Shown in pieces: positions 15,599 through 25,607 of a stretch of 64,000 nt of DNA. Made by a program: the position numbers and the translations under genes. The notes beneath the pieces are model-generated. The model made no database searches and had not been told where the DNA came from. It saw only the letters and a program-made list of their open reading frames with translations. The DNA is taken from the NCBI RefSeq assembly GCF_900115735.1, contig NZ_FOXO01000010.1, positions 1,694 to 65,693 of the forward strand, read 5' to 3'. The first letter of the stretch is position 1, and every line of letters begins with the position of its first letter. Source of the stretch: Butyrivibrio proteoclasticus (GTDB taxonomy: Bacteria > Bacillota > Clostridia > Lachnospirales > Lachnospiraceae).

Positions 15599-16912
15599 TT
15601 ACTTATCATACATATTGTTGACCTTGATATCCACTTGCATTAGCGCCATGTTAATTGGTTCCTTCCCCCTCAGAACCTGCTGTAATTCTTTTCCAAAAAT
15701 CATGTTAATGTCAGAGCCTGAATCCCCCCATTGAAGCACAGGCATGTATAATTGATTCTTTGCAAAAACTTCTTCTATTCCTTCAAAGGCTACAGGGTTA
15801 TCAAAATATGTTTTTTTCAAATAGCTTCTGCTGCCTACTCGGTCTTTCCAGATTGCAAACTGCCCTTCGTTATTTGTAAGTGACACAACTACTTCTTTTG
15901 CTGTATCAAGGTTTTTACTGTTTGCGTTAACAGCAAAACCGCAATTACATCCGCCAATCATTATCGGACCATATCTTCCCCATCCTGTAGGAAGTGTTCC
16001 TAGCTCCATTTGAGGATTTGCCACTCGTATTCTGTTGTAATCTTCCGGTCCTCCTATAAGCATAAGGCTTTTTTCTGCTACAAATTCCTCTATGGCCGCC
16101 TGCTTATCCATAGTGTACATATCTGCTGTAAATATCTGATGTTTTAAGAGCATCTCCCAATCAGAGAGGTATTCATTCAGATCATTATGAAAAATAGATC
16201 TGCCACTTCTCAATCTTGCTCCAAATTCACTGCCATACTCAGTTCCAAAAAAATTAACCTGCAGTATCGATTGTGCGCTGCTGGATACTGCCTCATAATC
16301 CATCATCCCAGCAGAAAGCGGCTTCATCCTCTTGGCCTTTCTGATAAAATCACACATTGCAATGAACTCTTCATTATTATGTGGCTCTTTTATTCCAAAT
16401 TTATCGAATATCCCTTGATTCAGATATATACACTCAAAGCATGTCGTACTTGGCACTGCATATGTATCCTTGTCATACCAAAAGGCCTCAAGGCTCTCCG
16501 CCTCGAAATTACTGCAGTACTCTGTCAATGGAATAATATTCCCATTTCTGGCATTTTTCTTTGCCATTACCTGATCCACATAGATAATGTCAGGTGCGCC
16601 GTTAAATGTGAACTCAGCATCTATTATTGGCTCATAATGCGCTTTATCTATATAGACAAATTCAATTTTATAATTTGGAAACCTGCGGGCAAGATACGCC
16701 CTGAGATTAGCTGTATAAGAACTGTCATACCAGGTCGCAACCCTGATTGTTTCTAGATTACTATCAGTCCTTTTTTCTGTATCGTTTTCTGCTACAGTCT
16801 CAATTTGATCAGGCTGTGGATTTTGTACACCGCAGCCTAATAAGGCGCTTGCCATAAGCGCCATATCTAAAACTACACTAACTAAGGTTTTTTTCAGCTT
16901 TTCGCCGCCCAT
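15599..16912 (-). CDS. Extracellular solute-binding lipoprotein (sugar type)
   Basis: A 437-residue family 1-like binding protein. Lipoprotein signal: basic GGEKLKK, hydrophobic core and lipobox ALLGC near residue 27. The body has carbohydrate-binding-protein features (IRVATWYD at the start, PDIIYVD, LMLIGGPEDYN). No ABC permease genes are adjacent. Instead it is followed by the hybrid kinase at 12482-15574, so it may feed ligand information to the kinase rather than a transporter. ATG 16912 (preceded closely by GAGGG) is chosen over ATG 16939, which lacks a ribosome site. Confidence 0.82.
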   Translation of the reverse strand: MGGEKLKKTLVSVVLDMALMASALLGCGVQNPQPDQIETVAENDTEKRTDSNLETIRVATWYDSSYTANLRAYLARRFPNYKIEFVYIDKAHYEPIIDAEFTFNGAPDIIYVDQVMAKKNARNGNIIPLTEYCSNFEAESLEAFWYDKDTYAVPSTTCFECIYLNQGIFDKFGIKEPHNNEEFIAMCDFIRKAKRMKPLSAGMMDYEAVSSSAQSILQVNFFGTEYGSEFGARLRSGRSIFHNDLNEYLSDWEMLLKHQIFTADMYTMDKQAAIEEFVAEKSLMLIGGPEDYNRIRVANPQMELGTLPTGWGRYGPIMIGGCNCGFAVNANSKNLDTAKEVVVSLTNNEGQFAIWKDRVGSRSYLKKTYFDNPVAFEGIEEVFAKNQLYMPVLQWGDSGSDINMIFGKELQQVLRGKEPINMALMQVDIKVNNMYDK

Positions 16913-16951
16913 ATTTCCCTCATAAAATATGATATGCATCAGTCGTTAGTT

Positions 16952-17467
16952 TTATCTGAGTAAAATAGTCTTCACTTCACCAATAAAAAGAATGTGATAA
17001 TCTCCATTAGAATAAAATTGTTCTTTTATGGAGTCATCTATCAAGGCATCTTCATCAAATTCCCTCTGATAAAGAACTTTACAGATAATTATTTCTCTTG
17101 CTTCATCAATAAAAGGAACTCCATCATGGTAATTAATATTGAGTCTGGAATTGGTAATCTTGTCCTCATCCCTGCCTGATACCATAGACAGATATTTGAG
17201 CGTTCCACGATATTTCTCCTGATTCATGAAACTGATTGAATACTCACCGGAAGCATTGATGATCTCACTGGTGTATCTGCCTTTTCTGGCAAATATAAAG
17301 GTTACTCTTTTGTCCCAGATATAACCTACTCCACCCCAGGCTGCGCACATAGTGTTGACCTTACTGCCATCAGCAGCCGTGATGAGAATCTTGTCGCCTA
17401 CAAATTTGTATGGCCCTGTTTCGAGATCATTTGGATTAACTGGTTGAAATACGTGTAATTCGCCCAT
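16952..17467 (-). CDS. Flavin reductase-like FMN-binding split-barrel protein
   Basis: A 171-residue protein with a flavin-reductase-like fold. VGDKILITAADGSKVNTMCAAW is the strand-loop around the FMN site, and YTSEIINASGEYSISFMNQE is also typical of the family. Members bind FMN and use NAD(P)H, or act as flavoprotein redox partners. AAAGGAGG precedes the ATG. It lies 11 bp after greA on the same strand. Confidence 0.85.
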   Translation of the reverse strand: MGELHVFQPVNPNDLETGPYKFVGDKILITAADGSKVNTMCAAWGGVGYIWDKRVTFIFARKGRYTSEIINASGEYSISFMNQEKYRGTLKYLSMVSGRDEDKITNSRLNINYHDGVPFIDEAREIIICKVLYQREFDEDALIDDSIKEQFYSNGDYHILFIGEVKTILLR

Positions 17468-17478
17468 ATGGTCCTCCT

Positions 17479-17982
17479 TTAAAAGTCCCTAATTCTATCC
17501 TCGTCTGTCAGTCCAGTATTTTCGATATTAATTATCGTTACACCGTAACTATAATCATCGCTTACTTTAATAGTAACATGGTCTCCTACTTTATGTCCAA
17601 GTAATTGTTTTCCAAGTGGGGACTCAACACTGATAAGTCCTTTTAAAGAATTCTGACGCATTGTTGTAACAATTTTGTACGTTTCCTCGGAACCATCATC
17701 GTCAATTTTTACTACAACCGTTTTGTTCATTCCAACTTGGTCATATTTAGTATTATCGTCAATTACTGTCGCAGTCTTAATCATTCTTTCCAAAAATCTT
17801 ATACGACTTTCATTCTGGTTCTTGGCTTTTTTAGCTGCGTAATACTCAAAGTTCTCAGAAAGATCTCCCTGAGCTCTTGCCTCTTTTACATGTTCAAGCA
17901 GCTCTTTTCTCACAACGACTTTGCGATGTTCGATCTCTGCCTCCATATCCTCTATATCTTTTTTGGTCAATTCGTTATGCAT
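17479..17982 (-). CDS. greA: Transcription elongation factor GreA
   Basis: A 167-residue protein with the N-terminal coiled coil and tip motif QGDLSENFEYYAAK, whose acidic residues stimulate RNA-polymerase transcript cleavage. The C-terminal FKBP-like domain has SVESPLGKQLLGHKVGD. The length is slightly above the usual 157-160. GGGGG lies upstream of the ATG. A terminator separates it from fba. Confidence 0.94.
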   Translation of the reverse strand: MHNELTKKDIEDMEAEIEHRKVVVRKELLEHVKEARAQGDLSENFEYYAAKKAKNQNESRIRFLERMIKTATVIDDNTKYDQVGMNKTVVVKIDDDGSEETYKIVTTMRQNSLKGLISVESPLGKQLLGHKVGDHVTIKVSDDYSYGVTIINIENTGLTDEDRIRDF

Positions 17983-18020
17983 TTTAATATATCCCCCTGA
18001 TCTGGTGATTTATTGTAAGA

Positions 18021-18050
18021 AAAAAGCGAAGCCAAAGGGCTCCGCTTTTT
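18021..18050. terminator. Terminator downstream of fba
   Basis: Arms 18021-18033 and 18038-18050 differ at one position (G-T pair) and have A/T tracts on both sides, so the hairpin can stop transcription in either direction. Confidence 0.85.
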
Positions 18051-18063
18051 AATAGTACTATTA

Positions 18064-18927
18064 TCAAGCCTTTCCAACTGATCCGAAGAGCTCCATCTTT
18101 TCCTTAACTGTAGCCTTGATAGCTTCAGCACCAGGAGCAAGAAGCTTACGAGGGTCAAATCCCTTACCTTCAAGATCCTTACCTGCTTCAATATACTTAC
18201 GTGTTGCATCAGCAAATGAAAGCTGGCACTCTGTATTTACGTTAATCTTTGATACACCAAGTGTAATAGCCTTCTTAATCATGTCTGCAGGAATTCCTGT
18301 ACCGCCATGAAGAACGAGAGGCATAACACCTGTCTTCTGCTGAATAGCATCAAGAACGTCAAATCTGAGTCCTGGCCATCCTTCTGGATATTTACCGTGA
18401 ATGTTACCGATACCAGCTGCAAGCATATCTACGCCAAGATCTGCGATTCTCTTGCACTCATCTGGATCAGCGCACTCGCCCATACCTACAACTCCATCTT
18501 CTTCTCCACCGATTGAACCAACTTCTGCTTCGATAGAAAGACCAAGCTGATGAGAAACGTTTACGAGCTCTGATGTCTTAGCAACGTTCTCTTCGATGTT
18601 ATAGTGTGAGCCGTCAAACATGATTGATGTGAAGCCGGCTTTAATGCACTTATAGCATCCATCGTAAGTACCATGATCAAGGTGAAGTGCAACTGGAACT
18701 GTGATTCCAAGACTCTTATCCATAGCCTTAACCATAGCTGCAACTGTCTCAAAACCTGTCATGTATTTACCAGCACCCTCAGATACACCAAGGATTACAG
18801 GAGACTTCAGTTCTTCAGCTGTTAAAAGAACTGACTTTGTCCACTCCAGGTTGTTGATGTTAAACTGGCCAACTGCATAGTGACCTTCTTTTGCTTTTAC
18901 AAGCATGTCTTTTGCGGATACTAACAT
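18064..18927 (-). CDS. fba: Class II fructose-bisphosphate aldolase
   Basis: A 287-residue zinc aldolase that splits fructose-1,6-bisphosphate in glycolysis. The metal and catalytic elements are visible: VALHLDHGTYDGC (Asp and His), SIEAEVGSIGGEEDG, NIHGKYP, VLHGGTGIP and INVNTECQ. The length is normal. AAGGGAG precedes the ATG. A TATAAT -10 lies about 45 bp upstream, and a terminator follows. Confidence 0.95.
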   Translation of the reverse strand: MLVSAKDMLVKAKEGHYAVGQFNINNLEWTKSVLLTAEELKSPVILGVSEGAGKYMTGFETVAAMVKAMDKSLGITVPVALHLDHGTYDGCYKCIKAGFTSIMFDGSHYNIEENVAKTSELVNVSHQLGLSIEAEVGSIGGEEDGVVGMGECADPDECKRIADLGVDMLAAGIGNIHGKYPEGWPGLRFDVLDAIQQKTGVMPLVLHGGTGIPADMIKKAITLGVSKINVNTECQLSFADATRKYIEAGKDLEGKGFDPRKLLAPGAEAIKATVKEKMELFGSVGKA

Positions 18928-18972
18928 TTTGTTTTTCTCCCTTTGTATATGTAGTAATTGATGGTTACTATC

Positions 18973-18978
18973 ATTATA
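18973..18978 (-). promoter_or_regulatory. fba: -10 element of the fba promoter
   Basis: TATAAT on the minus strand within TATATAATG, 45 bp before the start codon. No -35 matches well. Confidence 0.5.
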
Positions 18979-19017
18979 TACTCGTTATTTTAAAAAATAA
19001 AGTTAAATAGTTCACAA

Positions 19018-21111
19018 TCACCCGAAATCAAGTGTGTTGTCTGCCCAGAATTCTTCTGTGCTGATAGGTGCGTGGCTGTCATAGCGTAACACAAGTCCGG
19101 ACAATCTTGAAAGTGTAATTGTAAGAATATTATTTTTTACTCTGATTCCGCCAATATCAGTTCTGAATCCGCTTCCATCGCTTAAGATGAGCTGATTTAA
19201 AGATGCATCGTTTGGAATTCCCAAAGCACTCACATCGATATCCTTGGTAACTTCAAATTCATTGTTGTTAATAAAAACTATAGTTGCTGCTTCTCTGTTA
19301 AAACGGGCAAAAGAAATAATATTATTATCCGCAAGCAGCTCCATTACAGAACCTGTTTTTAACTCACTGCATTCCTTATGGATCCTGATCATTTCCTTGT
19401 GGAAACGTATCATATCCATATCCTCTTTTCCCCAAGGATATGTTCTTCTGTTATCAGGGTCAGTAAATCCGCAGACTCCCGCTTCGTCGCCATAATAAAT
19501 TGTAGGTGCTCCCGGCCAGGTCATCTGAACCATTACAGCCTCTCTCATCACAGGTTTTTTTATGCCTGTTTCTGCAGAAGATGACATAAGAGTGTCACAT
19601 CTGCCAACTTTTTGACTTGTCCTTGTCAAAAACCTTGAATGATCATGATTTGACAGTTCATTCATGGCTGTATAAAGTGACGGCATACTAAAGTTTTCTC
19701 CGCCTTCATAAAGCATGGTGTCGAAGAACTCTCTGGAATTACCATATTTTAAAGGTCTAAACTCGTCGCTATGTTTCTCCATGCCTGTCAAAAACCAGGT
19801 TAATGGCTCCATGAAGGCATCGTAATTCATAACTGTATCCCATTCATCGCCCTGTAGCCAATCCTTGGCTTTTCCATAGTGCTCTGCCAGAATTATAGCT
19901 TCGGGATTGGCCTTTTTAACTTCCTCTCGAAATCTCTTAAAGAAATGATGATTATATTCCGGTGAATGACCAATATCAGCTGCCACATCAAGTCTCCATC
20001 CATCTGCATTATATGGCTCAGAAACCCATTTTCTGGCAATACCAAGGATATATTCCTCAAGGGCCTTGGATCCTTCATAATTCAACTTGGGAAGGGTATC
20101 ATATCCCCACCAGCCGTCATAATTATTGTTGTATGGCCACTTTCCACCGGTAAAAGAAAAGTAGTCATGATACGGGCTGTTCTCAGAAATATATGCGCCG
20201 CAATTATATTCACTACTGCCTTCATAGATTCTGTCTTTATCCATCCACTTGTTAAATGAACCACAGTGGTTAAAAACACCATCCAAAATAACTCTTATGC
20301 CTCTTTGGTGAGCTTCACTCACCAGTTTAGCAAAGAGCATATCGCTCTCTTCAAGGTTCCTTTTACTTGTCACTCTCTTTATATATTTACTCGCATGAAC
20401 ATTCTCATGCTCGTTTTCATCAAGGAGATTTCCACCATCATCCACGATCTTTCCAAAATGGGGATCAATATGATCATAGTCCTGAGTATCATATTTGTGA
20501 CATGAAGGGGATACAAACAAAGGATTGAAATAAATTACTTCAATTCCCAAATCTTTCAGGTAATCAAGCTTGTTCATAACTCCCTGAAGATCACCACCAT
20601 AAAACTCTGCATAGTCTATTTTGGGATCAGGGTATTTTTCCCAGTCTTTTACCTGTACTGATCTGCTTCCATTGTAAATATACTCTCCTGAAAGAACATC
20701 ATTACTGGTATCACCGTTACAAAATCTTTCAACAAATATCTGGTACATAACTGCACCTTTTGCCCATGCCGGTGTGGAAAAGCCCGGGAATATTTTAAAG
20801 AGCATACTCTCTTTAATCTGACTTACTGCTCCTCTTTTATCAAAAAAAATCTTTGTCCCATCTTTGCCATATATTTCAAAATAATAAGTGGCTGGTTTTT
20901 CACCGACACTAAAAGAAATATCGTAATAATCAAAATTCCCTTCTGACTCCGCATACTTCATGGCACGCTTTTCGTTGTTCCATATGATAAAGATATCTGC
21001 AACCTCTCCTTTACCACATCTGAATCTAAAGTCAGTTATTCTATTCTTATCAGGCTCAGCCGGCCTTAAATAGTCCATTGTCATATCATGGAATAATAGT
21101 TTTTTGTTCAT
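19018..21111 (-). CDS. GH13 alpha-amylase / neopullulanase-like enzyme
   Basis: A 697-residue intracellular (no signal peptide) glycosidase. The N-terminal beta domain is at about 1-115, the GH13 barrel starts with GAVMYQIFVERFCNG, and conserved regions follow: VILDGVFNHCG, GWRLDVAADIGH (nucleophile Asp), IILAEHYG (acid/base Glu), LSNHDHSRF (third Asp). The C-terminal beta domain spans about 600-680. The domain order fits neopullulanase/cyclomaltodextrinase enzymes that hydrolyse imported maltodextrins. ATG has TTAGGA upstream. It is separated from ftsH by a terminator. Confidence 0.92.
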   Translation of the reverse strand: MNKKLLFHDMTMDYLRPAEPDKNRITDFRFRCGKGEVADIFIIWNNEKRAMKYAESEGNFDYYDISFSVGEKPATYYFEIYGKDGTKIFFDKRGAVSQIKESMLFKIFPGFSTPAWAKGAVMYQIFVERFCNGDTSNDVLSGEYIYNGSRSVQVKDWEKYPDPKIDYAEFYGGDLQGVMNKLDYLKDLGIEVIYFNPLFVSPSCHKYDTQDYDHIDPHFGKIVDDGGNLLDENEHENVHASKYIKRVTSKRNLEESDMLFAKLVSEAHQRGIRVILDGVFNHCGSFNKWMDKDRIYEGSSEYNCGAYISENSPYHDYFSFTGGKWPYNNNYDGWWGYDTLPKLNYEGSKALEEYILGIARKWVSEPYNADGWRLDVAADIGHSPEYNHHFFKRFREEVKKANPEAIILAEHYGKAKDWLQGDEWDTVMNYDAFMEPLTWFLTGMEKHSDEFRPLKYGNSREFFDTMLYEGGENFSMPSLYTAMNELSNHDHSRFLTRTSQKVGRCDTLMSSSAETGIKKPVMREAVMVQMTWPGAPTIYYGDEAGVCGFTDPDNRRTYPWGKEDMDMIRFHKEMIRIHKECSELKTGSVMELLADNNIISFARFNREAATIVFINNNEFEVTKDIDVSALGIPNDASLNQLILSDGSGFRTDIGGIRVKNNILTITLSRLSGLVLRYDSHAPISTEEFWADNTLDFG

Positions 21112-21138
21112 AGGCAGTCCTAACTTTGTTATTAATGC

Positions 21139-21167
21139 AAAAAAGACAGCGGGTAGCTGTCTTTTTT
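21139..21167. terminator. Bidirectional terminator after ftsH
   Basis: Perfect 12-bp arms (21139-21150 and 21156-21167) with flanking A and T runs lie between the ftsH stop and the amylase start. The rest of 21168-21323 is AT-rich. It probably holds the amylase promoter, since TATAAT occurs on the minus strand near 21237, but no -35 is convincing. Confidence 0.88.
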
Positions 21168-21323
21168 AGAGAAGGTATTTCTTTCTTATGGGGTATAGCA
21201 AAAAACTATATAATGTATTGGGGGGTTACGCGTATTATACTAACACCCACACCCATTAGCGTAAAGACCAATACTCCACAAATATACTAAAAACAGCTCT
21301 TGGTTTTTGTGCATTTTGTATAA

Positions 21324-23183
21324 TCAAATTTCCAACTCAATGTTTCCCGGAAGTGTCTTGCCTTCAAATAAAGCCTCAAACTCTTCTCTTCCAATCTTCT
21401 CTTTCTCGATAAGCAGTGCTGAACTTTGATGTAATACATCCTCATACTGAAGGATTATCTCTTTAGCCTTTGCATAGCACTTATCGATTATAGCCTTTAC
21501 TTCTTTATCAATCTCACCGGCAACAAGTTCACTGTGATTTTTCTTGTGAGAAATATCATATCCAATGAATACGTCTTCCTCGTTCTCATCATAGTTAATT
21601 ACGCCGATATTGCTTGACATACCATACTTGGTAACCATGCTTCTTGCTTCCTGTGTTGCTTTCCTGATGTCACTTGAAGCACCTGTTGTAATATCTCCAA
21701 ATATGATTTCCTCAGCAATTCTTCCACCAAGAGAAACCATAATATCCTGAAGCATTTTCTTTTTAGAAAGGAACATATCATCATTTTCCGGAAGAGGCAT
21801 TGTATACCCTGCTGCCCCAAGTCCAGTAGGGATGATTGAAATTGTATGAACAGGTCCCACATCAGGAAGAACATGGAAAAGAATTGCATGTCCTGTCTCG
21901 TGATATGCAGTAATCTTCTTTTCTTTTTCTGAAATGATCTTACTACGCTTTTCTGTTCCGATTCCTACTTTTGTAAATGATGAATTTATATCAGCCTGAT
22001 TTATGAACTGTCGGTTTTCTGTAGCAGCCTTTATAGCAGACTCATTCAAGAGGTTTTCAAGATCAGCTCCTGTGAATCCTGCTGTTGTCTGTGCTACCTG
22101 CTTAAGGTTTACATCATCAGAAAGAGGCTTATTCTTGGCATGTACTTTAAGAATAGCTTCCCTCTCACCGATATCAGGTCTTGTAACAGTGATCTTTCTA
22201 TCAAAACGACCTGGTCTCATAATTGCCGGATCAAGTATATCTACTCTGTTGGTGGCAGCCATTACAATAATTCCTTCATTTACTCCAAAGCCATCCATCT
22301 CTACCAGCATTTGGTTAAGTGTCTGCTCTCTTTCATCGTGGCCACCACCCATTCCTGTTCCTCGTCTTCTGGCCACAGCATCTATTTCATCGATAAAGAT
22401 TATGCACGGAGCATTCTTTTTTGCTTCTGCAAAAAGATCTCTTACTCTTGAAGCACCTACACCAACGAACATCTCAACGAAATCTGAACCTGAAATTGTA
22501 AAGAATGGGACTCCTGCTTCACCGGCTACTGCTCTTGCAAGAAGAGTCTTACCTGTACCGGGTGCACCTTCAAGAAGAACACCTTTAGGGATTCTTGCCC
22601 CGACCTGTGTGAATTTTCCGGGCTCCTTTAAGAATTCAATGATTTCTGTAAGCTGTTCTTTTTCCTCTTTAAGGCCGGCAACATCATCAAGTTTTATCTT
22701 GTTGTCATCAGCACTCTGAAGCTTGGCACGACTCTTTCCAAAATTCATCATTCTGTTGTTTCCAGAGCCGGAAGCCTGCATATTGGTAAACATTGAGAAT
22801 ATAAAGACCATTAGAACCAGTCCTACAACAACTGGAATAATTCCGGTAATAAGGACATTTTCAGACGGCACATCTTTGACTTCATAGCTTATGCCATTAT
22901 CTGCAACCAGCGTTTCAACAGCTGTCACATCCGTAGAATAAAAAGTAACGTCGTCAAGTCCGCCATTAAAGCTAACACGGATGGCACCTGTCGGTGTCTC
23001 TGTGTTAGGCATAATGACTACTCTTCTGACTGTTCCTGCCTGTATGTCTTCCTCTAACTGTGTTCTTGAATATGCTCCGGTATCTGATGACATGAATCCC
23101 TTCGCATACTCAACAAACACTATCATTATCAGTAAAACTATTACAATAGCAAAAATAGAATTATAACCCTTTGTGCGATTCAA
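21324..23183 (-). CDS. ftsH: ATP-dependent zinc metalloprotease FtsH
   Basis: A 619-residue membrane protease. TM1 is at about 10-28, the periplasmic loop at 30-105, TM2 at about 107-130. AAA motifs: [17 protein letters not shown] and GRFDRKI. Zinc site: AYHETGHAI. The protein degrades membrane and soluble proteins as a hexamer. The start is TTG 23183 with AAAGGGGG upstream. It follows hpt in the conserved Firmicute order tilS-hpt-ftsH. Confidence 0.95.
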   Translation of the reverse strand: MNRTKGYNSIFAIVIVLLIMIVFVEYAKGFMSSDTGAYSRTQLEEDIQAGTVRRVVIMPNTETPTGAIRVSFNGGLDDVTFYSTDVTAVETLVADNGISYEVKDVPSENVLITGIIPVVVGLVLMVFIFSMFTNMQASGSGNNRMMNFGKSRAKLQSADDNKIKLDDVAGLKEEKEQLTEIIEFLKEPGKFTQVGARIPKGVLLEGAPGTGKTLLARAVAGEAGVPFFTISGSDFVEMFVGVGASRVRDLFAEAKKNAPCIIFIDEIDAVARRRGTGMGGGHDEREQTLNQMLVEMDGFGVNEGIIVMAATNRVDILDPAIMRPGRFDRKITVTRPDIGEREAILKVHAKNKPLSDDVNLKQVAQTTAGFTGADLENLLNESAIKAATENRQFINQADINSSFTKVGIGTEKRSKIISEKEKKITAYHETGHAILFHVLPDVGPVHTISIIPTGLGAAGYTMPLPENDDMFLSKKKMLQDIMVSLGGRIAEEIIFGDITTGASSDIRKATQEARSMVTKYGMSSNIGVINYDENEEDVFIGYDISHKKNHSELVAGEIDKEVKAIIDKCYAKAKEIILQYEDVLHQSSALLIEKEKIGREEFEALFEGKTLPGNIELEI

Positions 23184-23207
23184 CTTCTGAATTCCCCCTT
23201 TTAGAAG

Positions 23208-23732
23208 TTAATTAAACTCAACCACTCCGATGTATGGCAGGTTTCTATATCTCTGATCATAGTCAAGGCCATAACCAACTACAAACTCATCAGGAATCTC
23301 AAAACCTGTGTAATCAACCTTAACATCAGTAACTCTGCGCTCTGGCTTATCAAGAAGTGTGCAAAGCTTAATGCTTGCCGGCTCTCTGTCGCCAAGCATC
23401 TTTATTAGATAAGAAAGTGTTCTTCCTGAATCAACAATGTCCTCAACAATAAGAACGTGTCTGTCCTTAAGTGGCTCATCAAGGTCCTTCACAATCTTAA
23501 CAACGCCGCTTGACTTTGTTGAGCTTCCATAACTTGAAGCTGACATGAAGTCCATTGTAACAGGCACTGTAATTCTCTTTGCAAGCTCACACATAAAGAA
23601 TACACCACCTTTTAAAACGCAGACAAGATGAACTGTCTGTCCCTGATAATCTCTACTGATTGCCTCTCCAAGCTCCTTAATACGCTTGTCTACCTCTTCT
23701 TCTGTAAGCAGTACGCGAACTGACTCAGCCAC
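23208..23732 (-). CDS. hpt: Hypoxanthine phosphoribosyltransferase
   Basis: A 174-residue purine-salvage enzyme converting hypoxanthine/guanine with PRPP to IMP/GMP. The PRPP loop is VLIVEDIVDSGRTL, with FMSASSYGSSTKSSG and the C-terminal VVGYGLDY. GTG 23732 is chosen: GGAGG lies eight bases before it at the end of tilS, and homologs start at this point (AESVRVLLTEEE). The ATG at 23747 has no ribosome site. The start follows the tilS stop directly, so translation is coupled. Confidence 0.93.
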   Translation of the reverse strand: MAESVRVLLTEEEVDKRIKELGEAISRDYQGQTVHLVCVLKGGVFFMCELAKRITVPVTMDFMSASSYGSSTKSSGVVKIVKDLDEPLKDRHVLIVEDIVDSGRTLSYLIKMLGDREPASIKLCTLLDKPERRVTDVKVDYTGFEIPDEFVVGYGLDYDQRYRNLPYIGVVEFN

Positions 23733-23733
23733 T

Positions 23734-25152
23734 TTAATTACCTCCATTATTTATAGCTATAGCTAGTATTTTTTTTGTTTTGTCACTAATCTTATAGGAA
23801 CAACTTATTCTATATCCGGGGATCCATATGCAATGGTCTCCATCCGCCAGAATCCATATATTATCTCTTTCTATTGCAGGTATTTTTTCATCTGTCATGA
23901 ACTTGGATAATTTCTTTTTCCTGATAGCGCCATTCTGCTCTATACAGATATAATCATCCGGCTTCCTGTGCCTAAAAATAGCTTCTTGTATTCTATCACA
24001 ATCAAACCATTTAGTATATGTATCACTCGGAATAGATGTTTTTCCATTATACGACATTATGTCAATTGTTGCGACACCAAATCGAGGAATGTTTAGCTTT
24101 GTTTCATCGCCAAGTTCAAGTTTCTCTATAACTAGCTGATCATCCAAATTACAGCCATCACAATTTTCAATATTTTCCAAAAGGATTAGCTTATCGTAAC
24201 TTCTGACTGCCCTGATATTGTATGGCAGATCAAGGCTTGCTGATCCATCAGTCTCTGAAATAAGTGTAAGCAGTGCATCCACATGCCTTGCTGTTATATC
24301 CTTTCTGTTTGGAGTGAGCTCCTCAAAGCATTTAAGAATAACGTACCTTTTAAGTATCTCTGGCTCAATATCCAGTTTTTTTAGATCAAGCACTATTTCT
24401 CTATTGTCTTTTTCAGATATATTATTAAATACTTTTTTGGCCTGGTCTCTGATATAGTCCTCAGCCATGGCAAAATCTTTTGTCGCCCTGTAAATGTGCT
24501 CAACTGCTGATCTATTAATTTCTTTTTCCACATAAGGAATGACTTTATTTCTAAGTTTATTTCTTGTGTGGATATTTTCAAGATTTGTGGCATCTGTGCA
24601 AAAAGAAATCTCTTTTTCCTTAAGGTAATACTCGATTTCATCTCTTGTCACACACAGCAAAGGCCTTATTATGTTATCTCTGACAGGCCTTATTCCTCCA
24701 CCGCCGCGAAGTCCGCTCCCCCTGAAAATATTGTGGAGAAAGGTCTCCGCTGCATCGTTTTGGTGATGAGCTATGGCGATCTTGGCTGTGCCTTCGCTTT
24801 TCACTAATTGAGAAAAAAAGTCATAACGAACTATTCTTCCTGCTTCCTCTTCGGATAGCCTGCTATTCGCAGCAATCTGAGGAACATTTTCTTCTAAAAG
24901 ATGATATCTGATTCCCCGCTCTTCACAAAATCTACGGGTAAACTCCGCATCCTCTCCTGCTTCTTCTCTAATCCCGTGATTAACATGGGCTGCGATAATT
25001 TCAATCTTCAGTATCTCTTTTAACGTAAAAAGAACTGTGATAAGGGCCGTCGAATCCGCGCCGCCGGAAAAACCAACGATTACCTTATCTCTAGCCATTA
25101 CCATCTGGTTATCTCTTATAAAGTTAAGCACTTTGTTCTCAAAATTATTCAT
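23734..25152 (-). CDS. tilS: tRNA(Ile)-lysidine synthase
   Basis: A 472-residue enzyme that modifies C34 of tRNA-Ile(CAU) to lysidine. PP-loop ATP site VGFSGGADSTALI is near residue 28, followed by IAIAHHQNDAAETFLHN and a C-terminal substrate-binding domain (RKKKLSKFMTDEKIP). It sits in the canonical tilS-hpt-ftsH block. Confidence 0.94.
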   Translation of the reverse strand: MNNFENKVLNFIRDNQMVMARDKVIVGFSGGADSTALITVLFTLKEILKIEIIAAHVNHGIREEAGEDAEFTRRFCEERGIRYHLLEENVPQIAANSRLSEEEAGRIVRYDFFSQLVKSEGTAKIAIAHHQNDAAETFLHNIFRGSGLRGGGGIRPVRDNIIRPLLCVTRDEIEYYLKEKEISFCTDATNLENIHTRNKLRNKVIPYVEKEINRSAVEHIYRATKDFAMAEDYIRDQAKKVFNNISEKDNREIVLDLKKLDIEPEILKRYVILKCFEELTPNRKDITARHVDALLTLISETDGSASLDLPYNIRAVRSYDKLILLENIENCDGCNLDDQLVIEKLELGDETKLNIPRFGVATIDIMSYNGKTSIPSDTYTKWFDCDRIQEAIFRHRKPDDYICIEQNGAIRKKKLSKFMTDEKIPAIERDNIWILADGDHCIWIPGYRISCSYKISDKTKKILAIAINNGGN

Positions 25153-25224
25153 TCTTTTCTCAAATTAAAACGCAGACCCCTTACGAATCTACGTAACGAT
25201 GTCTGCGCCTGTTTCAATAATTAA

Positions 25225-25536
25225 TTATTTGCCTTCATTTCTAAAGATTATTTCTCCTGGATAAACAAGTCCAAGCTTGTCTTTAGCTGTATCTTCTATA
25301 TATTTACGCGTCTGTGTATATCTCTCGAACTCCTGTATCTCTTCTGCTCTGGCATACTCTGCATCAATCTGCGCCTGGAGCTCCATCTCCCTCGCCTGAT
25401 ACTCGCCAGCTTTCTGCATAAGTCCAATACTCTTGATAGAAACTACGGTCACAAGAATAAGGACTACAAAACTAGCCCAGAGAATACCAACTCTGTTCTG
25501 AGAACGACGCCTCTTATAGCGTGCTCTGGTTGCCAT
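25225..25536 (-). CDS. divIC: Septum-formation initiator DivIC/FtsB-like
   Basis: A 103-residue bitopic protein: basic cytoplasmic start (TRARYKRRRSQN), one TM helix at about 20-42, then a coiled coil and a C-terminal LGLVYPGEIIF motif. It acts in the FtsL/DivIB division complex. ATG 25536 is used because GGGGG precedes it. It lies between rqcP and tilS as in other Firmicutes, but yabP, yabQ and spoIIE are absent. Confidence 0.88.
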   Translation of the reverse strand: MATRARYKRRRSQNRVGILWASFVVLILVTVVSIKSIGLMQKAGEYQAREMELQAQIDAEYARAEEIQEFERYTQTRKYIEDTAKDKLGLVYPGEIIFRNEGK

Positions 25537-25607
25537 ATCGTACCCCCACATAGTGCGGAATCACATAAATTCTCTAAATACATTCTAATACACTAATAAA
25601 TCGACTG

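Noticed and set aside
22003..22719. A 238-codon plus-strand frame opposite ftsH
   Set aside because: It is antisense to the most conserved part of ftsH. Length is a by-product of codon bias, and there is no promoter or ribosome site.
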